From Planctomycetaceae bacterium (GTDB lineage: Bacteria > Planctomycetota > Planctomycetia > Pirellulales > Pirellulaceae), in NCBI GenBank assembly GCA_002726245.1, contig PBSM01000024.1, positions 22,182-86,181 on the forward strand: 64,000 nt of DNA, given 5' to 3'. A program made the position numbers and the translations under genes. The notes under the pieces are model-generated. The model made no database searches. It saw nothing but the letters and a program-made list of their open reading frames with translations, and was not told the origin of the DNA. How positions within the stretch are numbered: position 1 is the first letter of the stretch; every line of letters begins with the position of its first letter. Shown here piece after piece: positions 63,186 through 64,000 of this stretch.

Positions 63186-63737
63186 CTAGTTCAGCGATGC
63201 ATCGTCCGGGACGAAGCGCGCGTTTAGCGAACCAGCGACGATGTCGAGGTTGATACGGCGCGTGAGCCGACTCCAGATCGTCTCAGCATCCGAGAAGACA
63301 TCCGTCGCCGTGGCGTCGGCCTTCAGCCATCCACCGACTTCTAACTCATCATCTAACTGCTGCGCGCTCCATCCCGAAGAACCAGTGAAGACGCGAAACT
63401 GATCCGGTGGGTTTCGTACCAGCACGTCAAGCGAATCTGCACGCGTCGTCAAATGAACGCCCTCCAGCACTTCTGCGTCGCTGTGTGCTCGCGAGTTGTG
63501 TAGGGCGAGCAGTGGCGCATCGACCGGTCCGCCAACGTAAAGATGTGCCCCGCACTCGCATGGATCCTGGCCAAGTTCCTCCCAAACTTCGTGGACAGTC
63601 TGTTGGAGTGGTCGATTCAAGATCAACCCAAAGGCTCCATCCTCGTCGTGCTGAGCGATCAGGACGACACTGCGAAAGAAGTTAGGATCAGAGAGATGGG
63701 GCCAAGCGACGAGGAATTGGCCTTGCAGAGACGCCAT
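63186..63737 (-). CDS. AlgH/YqgE family protein (UPF0301)
   Basis: The 183-residue protein shows the AlgH/YqgE pattern: GQFLVAWPHLSDPNFFRSVV, GAFGLILNRPL, LYVGGPVDAP, FTGSSGWSAQQLDDELEVGG. Members are conserved but of uncertain function; some affect alginate and virulence regulators. ATG 63737 has GGAG eight bases upstream and is preferred over a GTG at 63797. Confidence 0.88.
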   Translation of the reverse strand: MASLQGQFLVAWPHLSDPNFFRSVVLIAQHDEDGAFGLILNRPLQQTVHEVWEELGQDPCECGAHLYVGGPVDAPLLALHNSRAHSDAEVLEGVHLTTRADSLDVLVRNPPDQFRVFTGSSGWSAQQLDDELEVGGWLKADATATDVFSDAETIWSRLTRRINLDIVAGSLNARFVPDDASLN

Positions 63738-64000
63738 CGAAGACTCCGACGAAAGAAGTAAGGAACGATTAGACGAATTATAAGCTTGGTAGGACACAAA
63801 ACGATAGCGATGCTTTCTCTACATAGTATCGCCTTAGCGCGACGATGGCAGTGTGTATCGACGACGAATCGCCAAACCGAGGGGCATTTAAGCCTACACG
63901 CTATGAGCTGCCAGATAAAGCAACACTCATTCTGTAAATTCGAGTAGATCGGTTTCGGGGTTTCTACTTGTGGAAGGTGAGGTATTTCATTCCGGTTTCC
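63738..64000. other. Right-hand end of the window without a recognised gene
   Basis: Upstream region of the AlgH gene. The sequence is more AT-rich than its surroundings and may contain a promoter, but I see no gene or strong hairpin. Confidence 0.4.

Noticed and set aside
1..64000. tRNA, rRNA or complete insertion sequences
   Set aside because: No cloverleaf, rRNA segment or transposase was seen on reading the intergenic regions; a covariance-model search would be decisive.

Overview
The window looks like a chromosomal segment of a planctomycete (Planctomycetota, probably class Planctomycetia). The evidence is the gene content: two secreted sulfatases with FGly-type CSPxR sites, a DUF1501 and a DUF1080 protein with twin-arginine leaders, two secreted PQQ-type beta-propellers, a CehA/McbA-type PHP hydrolase, an alternative GlmU-like enzyme, two CsrA paralogues and loosely packed genes divided by many palindromic intergenic elements. 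I could not fix the order or genus from sequence alone. No rRNA, tRNA, CRISPR array, complete insertion sequence or prophage was recognised.

Layout. 1-5.8 kb: end of a low-molecular-weight phosphatase, rpiB, a small YeaQ-like membrane protein, a c-type cytochrome, a secreted protein of unknown function and an isolated selB. 5.9-8.0 kb (minus): a translationally coupled zinc peptidase and ATP-grasp ligase. 8.3-15.2 kb (plus): an isoprenoid-flavoured run with a squalene-hopene-type cyclase, a DUF116-polyprenyl synthase fusion, a chorismate-lyase-like protein and a halogenase-like flavoprotein, with a broken DUF4058 gene inside it. 15.5-17.4 kb: remains of a SWIM/SNF2 gene joined to remains of a second gene. 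17.4-21.1 kb (minus): a TRAP-TAXI transporter whose fused permease carries an inserted extracellular-repeat-like domain. 21.3-34.4 kb: DUF3311/SSS symporter pair, PHP hydrolase, csrA, a large lipase-like lipoprotein (minus), DegT aminotransferase with surE, a second csrA (minus), a TPR protein with an AmpG-like MFS carrier, and an M20 amidohydrolase. 34.5-38.5 kb: a PNPOx-like protein facing a minus-strand operon of truncated nagB, GlmU-like enzyme, acyl carrier protein and Re-citrate-synthase-like enzyme. 38.7-64 kb: mostly secreted catabolic or surface proteins (PQQ propellers, alpha/beta hydrolases, DUF1080, D-aminoacylase-like, sulfatases, FG-GAP, DUF1501), a PLP decarboxylase, a Uma2 nuclease, an M24 peptidase and an AlgH/YqgE protein.

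Two themes cut across the window. First, at least seven families of palindromic or tandem repeats lie between genes, and many of them touch or contain the start or stop codon of the neighbouring gene. Second, about ten genes are broken by single-base indels, one in-frame amber codon, or truncation and fusion. They sit among intact housekeeping-like genes, so the pattern means either active gene decay or local indel error in the assembly; the sequence alone cannot decide which.
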